A DNA stretch of 64,000 nt, from contig NZ_JAUSZX010000001.1 in assembly GCF_030818015.1 (NCBI RefSeq), forward strand, positions 1,798,001 through 1,862,000, read 5' to 3'. This stretch comes from Arthrobacter globiformis. GTDB lineage: Bacteria > Actinomycetota > Actinomycetes > Actinomycetales > Micrococcaceae. The notes below the pieces were generated by a model, which was not told where the DNA came from, made no database searches, and saw only the letters and a list, made by a program, of their open reading frames with translations. Position 1 is the stretch's first letter; the number at the start of each line of letters is the position of its first letter. This document shows positions 8,690 to 16,586 of the stretch, piece after piece. The position numbers and the translations under genes are program-made.

Positions 8690-9484
8690 GTGGTTTCGGG
8701 GTTCGAGTCGATCCAGCTCGCCACTATTGTCCTGATAGTGGTGGCTGGCTTCTCCGCAGGATGGGTGGACGCCGTCGTGGGCGGCGGCGGCCTGCTGCAG
8801 TTGCCTGCGCTGTTGCTCGTGCCGGGGATCACCCCGGTACAGGCACTGGGCACCAACAAAATGGGCTCCATTTTCGGCACCACCACCAGCGCCGTGACCT
8901 ACTACGGCCGCGTCCGGCCCGATCTGCGCACGGCCGTGCCGATGGCCGTGATCGCACTGGCGGGCAGCTTTGGCGGTGCGTTGCTGGCCACCCGGCTGCC
9001 GGCGGAGGTGTTCAAGCCGATCATCGTGGTGGCCCTGGTCGCCGTCGCGGTGTTCACTGCCCTTAAGCCCGATGCCGGCCACATCACCGTCCTCCGGCAC
9101 GACGGCCACAAGCACTATGTAGTGGCCTGCGCCATCGGCGCCGTGATCGGGTTCTATGACGGCCTGATCGGACCCGGCACCGGATCGTTCCTGGTAATCG
9201 CGCTGGTCTCGGCGATGGGGTACGCCTTCCTGGAGGCCAGCGCCAAGGCAAAAATCGTCAACGTGGCGACGAACGCCGGGGCACTTATATTTTTCCTCCC
9301 GCACGGCTCCCTGCTCTGGGGAGTCGGCCTGCTGCTGGGCGCGGCGAACATGGCCGGGGGCTACCTCGGCGCTCGCACCGCTGTAAAGCAGGGGAGCAAG
9401 TTCGTGCGTGTGGTGTTCCTCATGGTGGTTTTCGCCCTGATCGTCAAGCTCGCCTTCGACGTCTGGCAGGAGAACTTCGCCTGA
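8690..9484 (+). CDS. TSUP (TauE/SafE) family membrane permease
   Basis: This 264-residue integral membrane protein of the sulfite/organosulfonate exporter family (TSUP) should have about 7-8 helices. The N-terminal half contains GWVDAVVGGGGLLQLPALL and ALGTNKMGSIFGTTTSA. The second half repeats the theme with GFYDGLIGPGTGSFL and AKIVNVATNAGALIFF, the duplicated motif pattern of this family. The substrate is not deducible; sulfur oxyanions or organic acids are usual. The GTG at 8690 lies 14 nt after the proS stop, so co-transcription with proS is plausible. Confidence 0.88.
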   Translation: MVSGFESIQLATIVLIVVAGFSAGWVDAVVGGGGLLQLPALLLVPGITPVQALGTNKMGSIFGTTTSAVTYYGRVRPDLRTAVPMAVIALAGSFGGALLATRLPAEVFKPIIVVALVAVAVFTALKPDAGHITVLRHDGHKHYVVACAIGAVIGFYDGLIGPGTGSFLVIALVSAMGYAFLEASAKAKIVNVATNAGALIFFLPHGSLLWGVGLLLGAANMAGGYLGARTAVKQGSKFVRVVFLMVVFALIVKLAFDVWQENFA

Positions 9485-9545
9485 GCCCGGCTCCCGCCGG
9501 AGCTATCTCCTCGCGGGCTGCTCAGGGACGGCGTAGCATGCCTCT

Positions 9546-10979
9546 ATGTCAGCCGGTGCAGAACCGTACCGGGATGCCTTGGCTGCGGCCGTCCGGCACG
9601 CCACGCACTGGCTGGAAAGCCAGCCCAGCCGCCGGGTAGGTCCGCAGCAGACAGCCCGGGAACTTGCCGCAGCATTCGACGGGCCGCTGCCGCAGTCGGG
9701 CATGGCCCCTGCCGACGTGGTGGACTACCTGGCCAGCCACGCCGAACCGGGCCTCATGGCCATGCCGTCCGGACGCTTTTTCGGGTGGGTCATCGGAGGC
9801 ACCCTCCCGGCTGCCATGGCGGCCGACTGGCTCGTCAGTTCCTGGGACCAGAACTCGGTGCTCCGCTACGCCACCCCCGCCATTGCCGCGATCGAGGATG
9901 CCGCCGGCCACTGGCTGCTGCAGCTGTTGGGCCTGCCGGAGGAGTCCGACGTCGGCTTTGTCACCGGAGCCACCATGGCCAACTTCACCGGGCTGGCGGC
10001 CGCCAGGTGGCGGCTCCTCAAGGACGCCGGGTGGAACCTGGAACGCGACGGACTCTTCGGGGCGCCGCGGATCCACTGCCTTGTGGGGGAGGAACGTCAC
10101 GAGACGATGGACCTCGCGCTGCGCTACCTGGGAATGGGCAGCCCCGCCCTGGTTCCGGCCGACAGCCAGGGACGCATCGACGCCGCCGAGCTGGACTGTG
10201 CCCTGGACCGGATCGCGCTGGAACATACTTCCGCGGACCAATCTGGCGGAGCCCAGAGTCCGGGGCCCGCCCTGGTGCTGGTGTGCCTGCAGGCCGGAAA
10301 CCTCCACTCCGGAGCCTTCGACCCCTTCGCCACAGCCATCGCGGTGTCCAAAGCACACGGCGCCTGGGTGCATGTTGACGGGGCCTTTGGACTCTGGGCC
10401 GCGGCCGTCCCGGAACTCGCAGGGCTGACAGCCGGTGTGGAAGGCGCCGACTCGTGGGCCACGGACGCCCACAAAAGCCTCAACGTCCCGTACGACTGCG
10501 GCGTTGTCGCGGTTCGGGACGCCCAGGCGCTGCGCAGTGCCATGGGGCTGAATGCCAGCTACCTCCTCCAGGATGCCGACGGCTCCGGTGATCCCAGCCA
10601 GCGGGTGCCGGAGCTCTCCCGCAGGGCCAGGGGAGTGCCCGTCTGGGCAGCGCTGAGGTCCCTGGGCAGGGACGGCGTTGCGAAACAGATACGCCGTATG
10701 GCCTCCTCCGCCGCCCAGTTCGCGGAAAAGCTCAGCGCCGTTGGGGTGGAAGTGCTCAACGACGTCGGCTACACGCAGGTCACGGTAGCCTTCGGCGACG
10801 ACGCCACAACCCGGCGCGTGGCGGATCGGCTCATCGCCGACGGCAAGGTGTGGATGTCCGGGTCCCGCTGGCACGGCAGGGACGTGGTGCGGATATCTGT
10901 CAGCAACTGGACCACCGACGCCGACGACGTCGCCACTGCGGTGGAAGCGGTGCGGACGGCCGTCGAAGCCGTCCGGTAA
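9546..10979 (+). CDS. PLP-dependent group II decarboxylase family protein
   Basis: This 477-residue fold-type I PLP enzyme belongs to the aromatic-L-amino-acid/glutamate decarboxylase group. It shows HVDGAFGLW (the Asp that binds the PLP ring nitrogen, near residue 278) and WATDAHKSLNVPYDCG, in which Lys near 309 is the predicted Schiff-base residue. FVTGATMANFTGLAAAR is the phosphate-binding region. The N-terminal PSGRFFGWVIGG segment is typical of the subgroup often annotated as aspartate aminotransferase or tyrosine decarboxylase-like. The substrate cannot be told. TAGCAT (9534-9539) ends 6 nt before the ATG, consistent with a leaderless mRNA. Confidence 0.85.
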   Translation: MSAGAEPYRDALAAAVRHATHWLESQPSRRVGPQQTARELAAAFDGPLPQSGMAPADVVDYLASHAEPGLMAMPSGRFFGWVIGGTLPAAMAADWLVSSWDQNSVLRYATPAIAAIEDAAGHWLLQLLGLPEESDVGFVTGATMANFTGLAAARWRLLKDAGWNLERDGLFGAPRIHCLVGEERHETMDLALRYLGMGSPALVPADSQGRIDAAELDCALDRIALEHTSADQSGGAQSPGPALVLVCLQAGNLHSGAFDPFATAIAVSKAHGAWVHVDGAFGLWAAAVPELAGLTAGVEGADSWATDAHKSLNVPYDCGVVAVRDAQALRSAMGLNASYLLQDADGSGDPSQRVPELSRRARGVPVWAALRSLGRDGVAKQIRRMASSAAQFAEKLSAVGVEVLNDVGYTQVTVAFGDDATTRRVADRLIADGKVWMSGSRWHGRDVVRISVSNWTTDADDVATAVEAVRTAVEAVR

Positions 10980-10996
10980 TGCCGGCCCTGACGCCC

Positions 10997-12064
10997 CTAC
11001 GACGGCGACGTGTTCATGGCGTCCTCGCCCGGTTCGGGCAAATCGTGGGCAGCCGGAAGCCCGTCCAAGGTCCGCCCGGCAAGTGTGCTGGCCACCCACA
11101 GTGACCGTGCCACGTCACCGGCGTGGCCTGGCCTCGAGGTGTAGTGCAGGGCGTTGTCCACTTCCCGGACCAGGCTCCACTGCCGGGCGACCTCCGGGTC
11201 CAGCCCGGCCGAGACACTGAAGTCATGGCACCTGGCCAGCAGGCCCGCGGCTGGATCCGTTGCGGGCAGGTCCGGAATCCGGTTCCAGAGCACGGGAGCC
11301 ACGGCGAACTCCGCCTCACCCACCATCGGTTGGGGATCGATGGCGGCAAAGCCGTCGGCGACAGTATTTCCGGCAGTTGTGCTCCCAGACGCCGGCCCGG
11401 GCGCTTCGGGCCTGGCCAGGATGTTGAGGTAGTGGAAGTCAGTGTTGACAAGGACGTCCTCAGAGGAGCGGCGGCCCACGGCGCCGCGCGTCTGGCAAAC
11501 CTCGAGCGCGGCCTCCAGCAGCCACCGGGGAAACGGGCGGCCCAGCTGTTCCCATTCGGCGGGCAGGTCATCGCTCCACTGTTCTGCCCGCGCGGCGACG
11601 TGCACAAATTCCAGCCACTGCGGCCGGCCGTCGGGAACGAGGCTCAGCTGCCGCATCAGCCCGCCCCACACCTCACGGGCGGTGTCCATCGGCTCTGTCC
11701 GGAGCGACCTGCCGGCATCCAGGCGCTCAAGGAGCATGGAACACGTTCCGGCGTCGGAGGCCAGCAACCGCACCGCACCGTGGCCGTTCCACAGCGCCAG
11801 CGCGTGGCGTTCCACCAGCGCTTCATCATGCGGAAAGGCCACCTTCAATGCCGCGGCCGATCCTGCCGCGCGGACCGGCACCACTACACCGCCGTGTCCG
11901 CTCCAGGGGAGCGCTCCCGGTTCCAGGTCAAGCTCAAGCTGCCACTGCTCCAGCCGGCCCCGGATCATGTCCGGCAGTGACGCCAGCCAGGCCCTGCCGG
12001 CGCTGGTACGCGAATAGCGGCGCGCCAGGTCCGGGGGGATGGGAACGTCTGCTGGCCGGCTCAC
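10997..12064 (-). CDS. Aminoglycoside/hydroxyurea-type phosphotransferase (APH(6)-like)
   Basis: This 355-residue kinase resembles the APH(6)/hydroxyurea phosphotransferase family. The ATP-lobe segment AAALKVAFPHDEALVERHAL is followed by a Brenner-like motif NTDFHYLNIL, where the catalytic Asp is retained but the usual HGD triplet reads NTD. The metal-binding AAIDPQPMVGE follows. The family inactivates streptomycin or hydroxyurea, but chromosomal members of environmental actinobacteria often have unknown substrates, so resistance should not be assumed. It is convergent with the decarboxylase gene. On the minus strand TACGCT (12071-12076) ends 6 nt before the GTG start, suggesting a leaderless transcript. 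Confidence 0.8.
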   Translation of the reverse strand: MSRPADVPIPPDLARRYSRTSAGRAWLASLPDMIRGRLEQWQLELDLEPGALPWSGHGGVVVPVRAAGSAAALKVAFPHDEALVERHALALWNGHGAVRLLASDAGTCSMLLERLDAGRSLRTEPMDTAREVWGGLMRQLSLVPDGRPQWLEFVHVAARAEQWSDDLPAEWEQLGRPFPRWLLEAALEVCQTRGAVGRRSSEDVLVNTDFHYLNILARPEAPGPASGSTTAGNTVADGFAAIDPQPMVGEAEFAVAPVLWNRIPDLPATDPAAGLLARCHDFSVSAGLDPEVARQWSLVREVDNALHYTSRPGHAGDVARSLWVASTLAGRTLDGLPAAHDLPEPGEDAMNTSPS

Positions 12065-12141
12065 AGCTCAAGCGTAGTAGAGGCGGCCTAACGAGACGGG
12101 TGGGCTGGGCAGCAGCTTCCTGGACGATGCCGCTGGCACGC

Positions 12142-12885
12142 CTACACGATGCCGCTGGCTCCTAGCAGGTTGCCGATGGTGAACGTCGCAGCCAGGGCGA
12201 GGCCGCCCCCCACCACCACCCGTGCAGCCGCCCGGGTTTTCGAGCCCCCGCCGATCCACGCTCCGACGGCGCCCGTCACGGCCAAGGCAAGCAGGACTGC
12301 TCCAAAAGTCACAGCAACACGAATGCTTTCCGGAGGCAGCAGGATGGCAAGCATCGGCAGCACGGCCCCCAGTGTGAAGGCGATGGCCGATGCAAAGGCG
12401 GCATGCCAGGGGCTCACAATGTCCTCTTCGTCAATATTGAGCTCGGCGGAAAGATGGGCAGCCAGGGCGTCGTGCTCCGTGAGTTCCCGGGCCACTCTCC
12501 GGGCCGTCTCCTCGCTCAGGCCCTTGCTCCGGTAGATCGCGGCGAGCTCCAGCAGCTCCTCTTCCGGTTCCTCGGCAAGTTCACGCCGTTCCTTCTCGAT
12601 CAACGCCTTCTGGCTGTCGCTCTGGCTGCTCACGGAGACGTACTCACCCAGGGCCATGGATACTGCACCACCTACGAGGCCGGCAGCACCGGCGGCGAGG
12701 ATCGGGCCGTTCTCGCTGGTCGCTCCGGCCACGCCCACCACAATGGCCGCGACCGACACGATCCCGTCGTTGGCGCCGAGCACGCCCGCACGCAGCCAGT
12801 TCAGGCGGTGCACGAAGTCGTTGCCGTGGGGCTCATTAGCGTGCTGCCCCGCAGGGGGCAACGCTGGCTTGTTCGCTGAATCCAT
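12142..12885 (-). CDS. VIT1/CCC1 family iron/manganese transporter
   Basis: This 247-residue membrane transporter is related to plant VIT1 and yeast CCC1, which move Fe2+ or Mn2+ across membranes. The N-terminal signature NWLRAGVLGANDGIVSVAA is followed by the glycine-rich second helix and SMALGEYVSVSSQSD. A cytosolic Glu-rich metal-binding region (KERRELAEEPEEELLELAAI) comes next, and then three C-terminal helices. The ATG at 12885 is preferred over more upstream starts because the family signature begins shortly after it and a GGAG lies just upstream. It sits between a kinase gene and a DUF4439-like gene on the same strand. Confidence 0.9.
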   Translation of the reverse strand: MDSANKPALPPAGQHANEPHGNDFVHRLNWLRAGVLGANDGIVSVAAIVVGVAGATSENGPILAAGAAGLVGGAVSMALGEYVSVSSQSDSQKALIEKERRELAEEPEEELLELAAIYRSKGLSEETARRVARELTEHDALAAHLSAELNIDEEDIVSPWHAAFASAIAFTLGAVLPMLAILLPPESIRVAVTFGAVLLALAVTGAVGAWIGGGSKTRAAARVVVGGGLALAATFTIGNLLGASGIV

Positions 12886-12943
12886 GGCTCCAGCAAACCA
12901 CTTGGAGGTAGCAGGCTGCCAGTGGAATGTAACCTGCCCCGCA

Positions 12944-14152
12944 TTAGGGTGCGGCGGGGGTTGCCGCTGCGCCGCCGTCGGTCTGGCGGGCCGACGGCGC
13001 AGCCGGTTCCGGAAGCTCCGGCAGGAGCGTGGTGTCCAGCACAATGCCAGGAACGGGCCCCGGATCGGACCCCCAGCGCATTGTCCGCTGGGCAGCGGCG
13101 ACCAGCGAGGCGACGGCCCACCGCCGCGTCTCACCGTCACTCAGCGCCACAAGGTCGCCGTAGACCGGGAGCGTTCCTGCCTCCAGGCTGGCCAGTCCCG
13201 CAGCGGGCTTCTGCAGGAACGAGGTGCCCAGGGTGTAGCCCGGTTCACGGGGAGGAACGGGCACACAGTGAACGCGTGTGTACGCCTCTGCCTGGCCAAC
13301 CAGGGTCTCGTGCGTGGCCAGGAGGGAGGCAGCCTGGTCCGCGGCGGACCCGTCCAGGCGGGTCAGCGCCACCTGGTAGCCGTACACCGTCTCAACTTCT
13401 GTCCGGACCACCCGGTTCAGGGCTGCAGCCAGCGTGGCACTGCCAGACGGGTCGGCAGTCCGGGTGGACTGGGCACCGTTGCTTGACTGGGCGCCGTCAT
13501 GTGACTCAGTGCTGCTGTCCGAAGGGCCGGCGACGGAGCACGCCGTAGCCGCGTTGCCCCGCGTTGCCGTTGGCGCCTCAAGCGCAGGTGGCGGTGTCCC
13601 GGCAGCCTGTGCAAGCGCCGTCGCCTGAAGCAGCTGAGCGGTCCCCACCGCAGCGAGCAGGCGGGCCATCCCGCCGTCGGCCTTCTCGGCATGGACGAGA
13701 CGTGCCTTGCCGCTCTTGGACAGCGCGGCCACCAGCTTAGGCAGCGTTGCCGTGCCCGCTGGTGCTGTCCCTGATGATGCCGTGGCGGCCGGGCCTGCGG
13801 TTCCCGACGCGCCGGCCGCTGAACTTGCGCCCGCCGCAGCACCGGCGGTGGCACCGCCCGGAAGAAGGAGCGCCCTTGCCTGCGTAGTCAGCAATGTCAC
13901 AGTGTGCGAAAACAGCTGCCGCCGGGCTCCGGACGACCCGTCCGCGAGCTGCTGGCTGGAAGTCCTCAGGTCCAGGGTTTCGGCGAGGGCGGCGGTGCGC
14001 GCCTGCTCGGAGAAGGGTGGGGCTGCCGGTGCCGGAGATTCCCGCGGAACCAGCGCAAAACCGAGACTCAGCACCAGGAATGCGGAGAGTGCCAGCAGGC
14101 CGTACCGTAGATAGCTGGCCGGCCTTCCTTTTCGCCCGCTGTCGTCATTCAC
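12944..14152 (-). CDS. DUF4439-like (ferritin-like) membrane-anchored protein
   Basis: With the GTG at 14152 the product is about 402 residues. It has a short basic N-terminus, one membrane helix (LLALSAFLVLSLGFALV), a low-complexity Ala/Thr/Ser/Gly region, and a C-terminal helical domain (VETVYGYQVALTRL through LVAAAQRTMRWGS). That domain matches what I know as DUF4439, a ferritin-like domain often encoded beside rimP in Arthrobacter. It would be exported and anchored at the membrane; its role is unknown. A longer start at 14227 would overlap the divergent rimP promoter and adds no recognisable signal. An 18-bp unit encoding a GAQS repeat is duplicated near 13467-13502. Confidence 0.65.
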   Translation of the reverse strand: MNDDSGRKGRPASYLRYGLLALSAFLVLSLGFALVPRESPAPAAPPFSEQARTAALAETLDLRTSSQQLADGSSGARRQLFSHTVTLLTTQARALLLPGGATAGAAAGASSAAGASGTAGPAATASSGTAPAGTATLPKLVAALSKSGKARLVHAEKADGGMARLLAAVGTAQLLQATALAQAAGTPPPALEAPTATRGNAATACSVAGPSDSSTESHDGAQSSNGAQSTRTADPSGSATLAAALNRVVRTEVETVYGYQVALTRLDGSAADQAASLLATHETLVGQAEAYTRVHCVPVPPREPGYTLGTSFLQKPAAGLASLEAGTLPVYGDLVALSDGETRRWAVASLVAAAQRTMRWGSDPGPVPGIVLDTTLLPELPEPAAPSARQTDGGAAATPAAP

Positions 14153-14257
14153 AACAGACCATGTTGTCACGGCCGGCGGGAAGTCCGTGCACCAAGCCGC
14201 CCGGAAAATCGCTAGGCTAGTAGTCACAACATCATCTAACGGGAGGCGGCCGGCATC

Positions 14258-14875
14258 GTGAGCAATGCAGAAGCCACGACTTCATCAGACCGGACCGACG
14301 CGGGAAAGGCTGAACCCGCGGCTGTCCACAATCCCGAGGCTGAACGCCTCCGGGCGCTGCTGGAACCCGCGGTCCAGTCGCACCGGCTTTACCTGGAGGA
14401 TGTTGCCATCCACATCGCAGGCTCCAACCGCGTGGTCCACGTAGTGGTGGATCTGCCGCAGGAAGAAACCGGCGGGGTAAGCCTTGACGTCATTGCAGAC
14501 ATTTCCAAGGAACTTTCCGACATCCTGGACACTGACCCGAGCACGGACAGCCGTCCGTATGATCTTGAGGTTTCATCGCCCGGCGTTGGGCGGCCGCTGA
14601 CCGAGCCCCGGCACTGGCACCGCGCCCGCGGCCGCATGGTCAACGTCAACGTGATCCAGGGCGAGAACGTCACCGGCCGGATCCAATCGGTTGACGATGC
14701 CGGCGTGACCCTCGTCCCCGAAATAGCCGTGAAAAAGGGCATGAAGCCCAGGCAGGGCGACCCCGTAAAACTTCCTTTCGACAAGATCCGCAGCGGAAAA
14801 GTCGAAATTGAGTTCAGCCGCCTCGACGAGGCCGGTCTGGAAACTGAGCACAATGGACCTTCTGAGGAGGCCTGA
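14258..14875 (+). CDS. rimP: Ribosome maturation factor
   Basis: RimP helps assemble the 30S subunit. The 205-residue protein has an unstructured N-terminal extension of about 30 residues, then the family signature [16 protein letters not shown] and the strongly conserved [14 protein letters not shown] (about residues 105-118). A C-terminal SH3-like barrel follows. The GTG at 14258 is preceded by GGGAGG about 10 nt upstream. TAGGCT (14214-14219) is a possible -10. Its stop overlaps the ATG of nusA by one base, so the two are translationally coupled at the head of the nusA-infB block. Confidence 0.95.
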   Translation: MSNAEATTSSDRTDAGKAEPAAVHNPEAERLRALLEPAVQSHRLYLEDVAIHIAGSNRVVHVVVDLPQEETGGVSLDVIADISKELSDILDTDPSTDSRPYDLEVSSPGVGRPLTEPRHWHRARGRMVNVNVIQGENVTGRIQSVDDAGVTLVPEIAVKKGMKPRQGDPVKLPFDKIRSGKVEIEFSRLDEAGLETEHNGPSEEA

Positions 14876-15852
14876 TGGATATTGACATGAGCGCGCTGAG
14901 ACTCCTGGAGCGTGAGCGCGAAATCCCGCTGGATCTCCTCATCCCCACGATCGAGCAGGCACTGCTCGTCGCCTACCACAAGTCGCCGGGCGCCTTCGAG
15001 AAGGCCCGGGCGGAGCTGGACCGCAAGAGCGGCCACGTAACCATTTGGGCCACGGAAATCGACGACGATGGCGCACCCATCGGCGAGTTCGAGCACACGC
15101 CGGCCGGGTTCGGCCGCATTGCCGCCAGCACCGCCCGGCAGATCATCCTGCAGCGGCTGCGCGACGTTGAGGACGACAACGTCCTGGGTGAATTCAAGGG
15201 CCGTGAGGGTGAACTTGTTGCCGGGCTGATCCAGCAGGGCAACAACCCCCACATGATCCAGGTCAACCTGGGCACCGTGGAAGCCCTGCTTCCGCCGCCG
15301 GAGCAGGTGCCGGGGGAGAAGTACATCCACGGGAACCGGCTTCGTGCCTACGTGATCGACGTGCACCGGGGCACCAAGGGCCCGTCCATCACCCTCTCCC
15401 GTTCGCACCCGGGCCTGGTTCGGAAGCTTTTCGAACTGGAGGTCCCGGAGATCGCCGACCGTTCCGTGGAGATTGTCGCCCTGGCCCGCGAAGCCGGGCA
15501 CCGCACCAAGATCGCGGTGAAGGCAAACACCCCGGGCATCAACGCCAAGGGTGCGTGCATCGGCGAGATGGGCTCGCGCGTGCGGGCGGTTATGACCGAA
15601 CTGAACGACGAAAAGATCGACATCGTTGACTTCAGCGAGGATCCGGCCACCTTCATCGCCAGCGCATTGTCGCCGTCGCGTGTGAATTCAGTCACCATCA
15701 CCGACGAGGCTACCCGTTCGGCCCGCGTCGTGGTGCCGGACTACCAGCTCTCCCTTGCCATCGGCAAGGAGGGGCAGAACGCCCGCCTCGCCGCCAAGCT
15801 GACGGGGTGGCGGATCGATATCGTCTCCGACGCCGCCGCTCCGCGCGGTTAG
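14875..15852 (+). CDS. nusA: Transcription termination/antitermination factor
   Basis: NusA binds RNA polymerase and controls pausing, termination and antitermination. The 325-residue protein contains the N-terminal RNAP-binding domain, then an S1 domain (about 115-180, with [19 protein letters not shown]). Two KH domains follow, with [18 protein letters not shown] and [18 protein letters not shown] as their GXXG loops. It lacks the C-terminal acidic repeats of E. coli NusA, which is normal for actinobacteria. The ATG overlaps the rimP stop. An intergenic hairpin and a promoter-like hexamer separate it from ylxR. Confidence 0.97.
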   Translation: MDIDMSALRLLEREREIPLDLLIPTIEQALLVAYHKSPGAFEKARAELDRKSGHVTIWATEIDDDGAPIGEFEHTPAGFGRIAASTARQIILQRLRDVEDDNVLGEFKGREGELVAGLIQQGNNPHMIQVNLGTVEALLPPPEQVPGEKYIHGNRLRAYVIDVHRGTKGPSITLSRSHPGLVRKLFELEVPEIADRSVEIVALAREAGHRTKIAVKANTPGINAKGACIGEMGSRVRAVMTELNDEKIDIVDFSEDPATFIASALSPSRVNSVTITDEATRSARVVVPDYQLSLAIGKEGQNARLAAKLTGWRIDIVSDAAAPRG

Positions 15853-15911
15853 AAGCGCCGGCCGGGGCGGAGGAAAAATCGTCCGGCACAAGCTCGTAGC
15901 CTGATCGAACA

Positions 15912-15930
15912 GCCCGCCCCTGCGGCGGGC
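15912..15930 (+). terminator. Weak terminator-like hairpin after nusA
   Basis: GCCCGCC (15912-15918) pairs with GGCGGGC (15924-15930) around a 5-nt loop. The downstream sequence has only short T runs, so it may attenuate rather than stop transcription into ylxR-infB. A TAGAAT (15972-15977) about 115 nt before ylxR could be an internal promoter. Confidence 0.45.
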
Positions 15931-16092
15931 AGTTTCGGTTTCCGGTTTCGGGTATGGGCCCCGTGAGGGGCTAGAATAGAACTTGGCCGCGCCTAGCGGC
16001 CGGCATCAGCGTGTTCGAGCGCCGGGTCCTGCCGCAAGGCAGTGGCGGGCGGCCGGGCAGGCAGATAGGTACAGGCAGGAAGATACTCGGCA

Positions 16093-16434
16093 GTGGCACA
16101 CGTGCAGCAACTCGGGAATCAGCCGCAGCGTACCTGCATCGGATGCCGGAAAAAAGGGCCGCGGTCAGAGTTGCTCCGGCTCGTCTCCGACACCGGCGGT
16201 TCGTCCGCCGTGGTGGTGGATGAACGACGCCGGATGGCTGGCCGGGGTGCATGGCTGCACCCCAGCGAAGCGTGCCTGGCCCTGGCGGTCAAGCGGCGAG
16301 CCTTCGGAAGAGCCCTCAACGGGTCAACCGGAACCGCCGACGTCGAACGCCGGATAACGGCAGGAGCGCACGCTGCGGACGTCCCGGCGTCTGCAGTACC
16401 AACCGTCCAACCTGAAAGCGGGTCAGAAATCTGA
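16093..16434 (+). CDS. YlxR family RNA-binding protein
   Basis: This 113-residue protein of the YlxR (DUF448) family is encoded between nusA and infB, its standard place. The diagnostic N-terminal QRTCIGCRKKGPRSELLRLV (about residues 12-31) and GRGAWLHPSEACLALA are present. YlxR proteins are small nucleic-acid-binding proteins; a role in RNase P regulation is reported for some. The C-terminal 35 residues are low-complexity. The GTG at 16093 is used, and an alternative GTG lies 9 nt later. Confidence 0.88.
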   Translation: MAHVQQLGNQPQRTCIGCRKKGPRSELLRLVSDTGGSSAVVVDERRRMAGRGAWLHPSEACLALAVKRRAFGRALNGSTGTADVERRITAGAHAADVPASAVPTVQPESGSEI

Positions 16435-16586
16435 TGGAAACCCGATGAGTTCCCAGCGATGAGTGCGTAACGATGACAATTTTGTTGCGCTCTGCAATGG
16501 GCCTTTCAGCTGTAACAGCAGCGGGGGCCCGCAGTAAGAAGTAGACGGTTCGTGCCTGGCTCGGTGCGGACCGAGACAGGAGAAAT

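Noticed and set aside
10997..12064. Calling the APH-like gene a streptomycin resistance gene
   Set aside because: The family includes many chromosomal kinases of unknown substrate, and the HGD triplet is altered to NTD. Resistance cannot be inferred from sequence.
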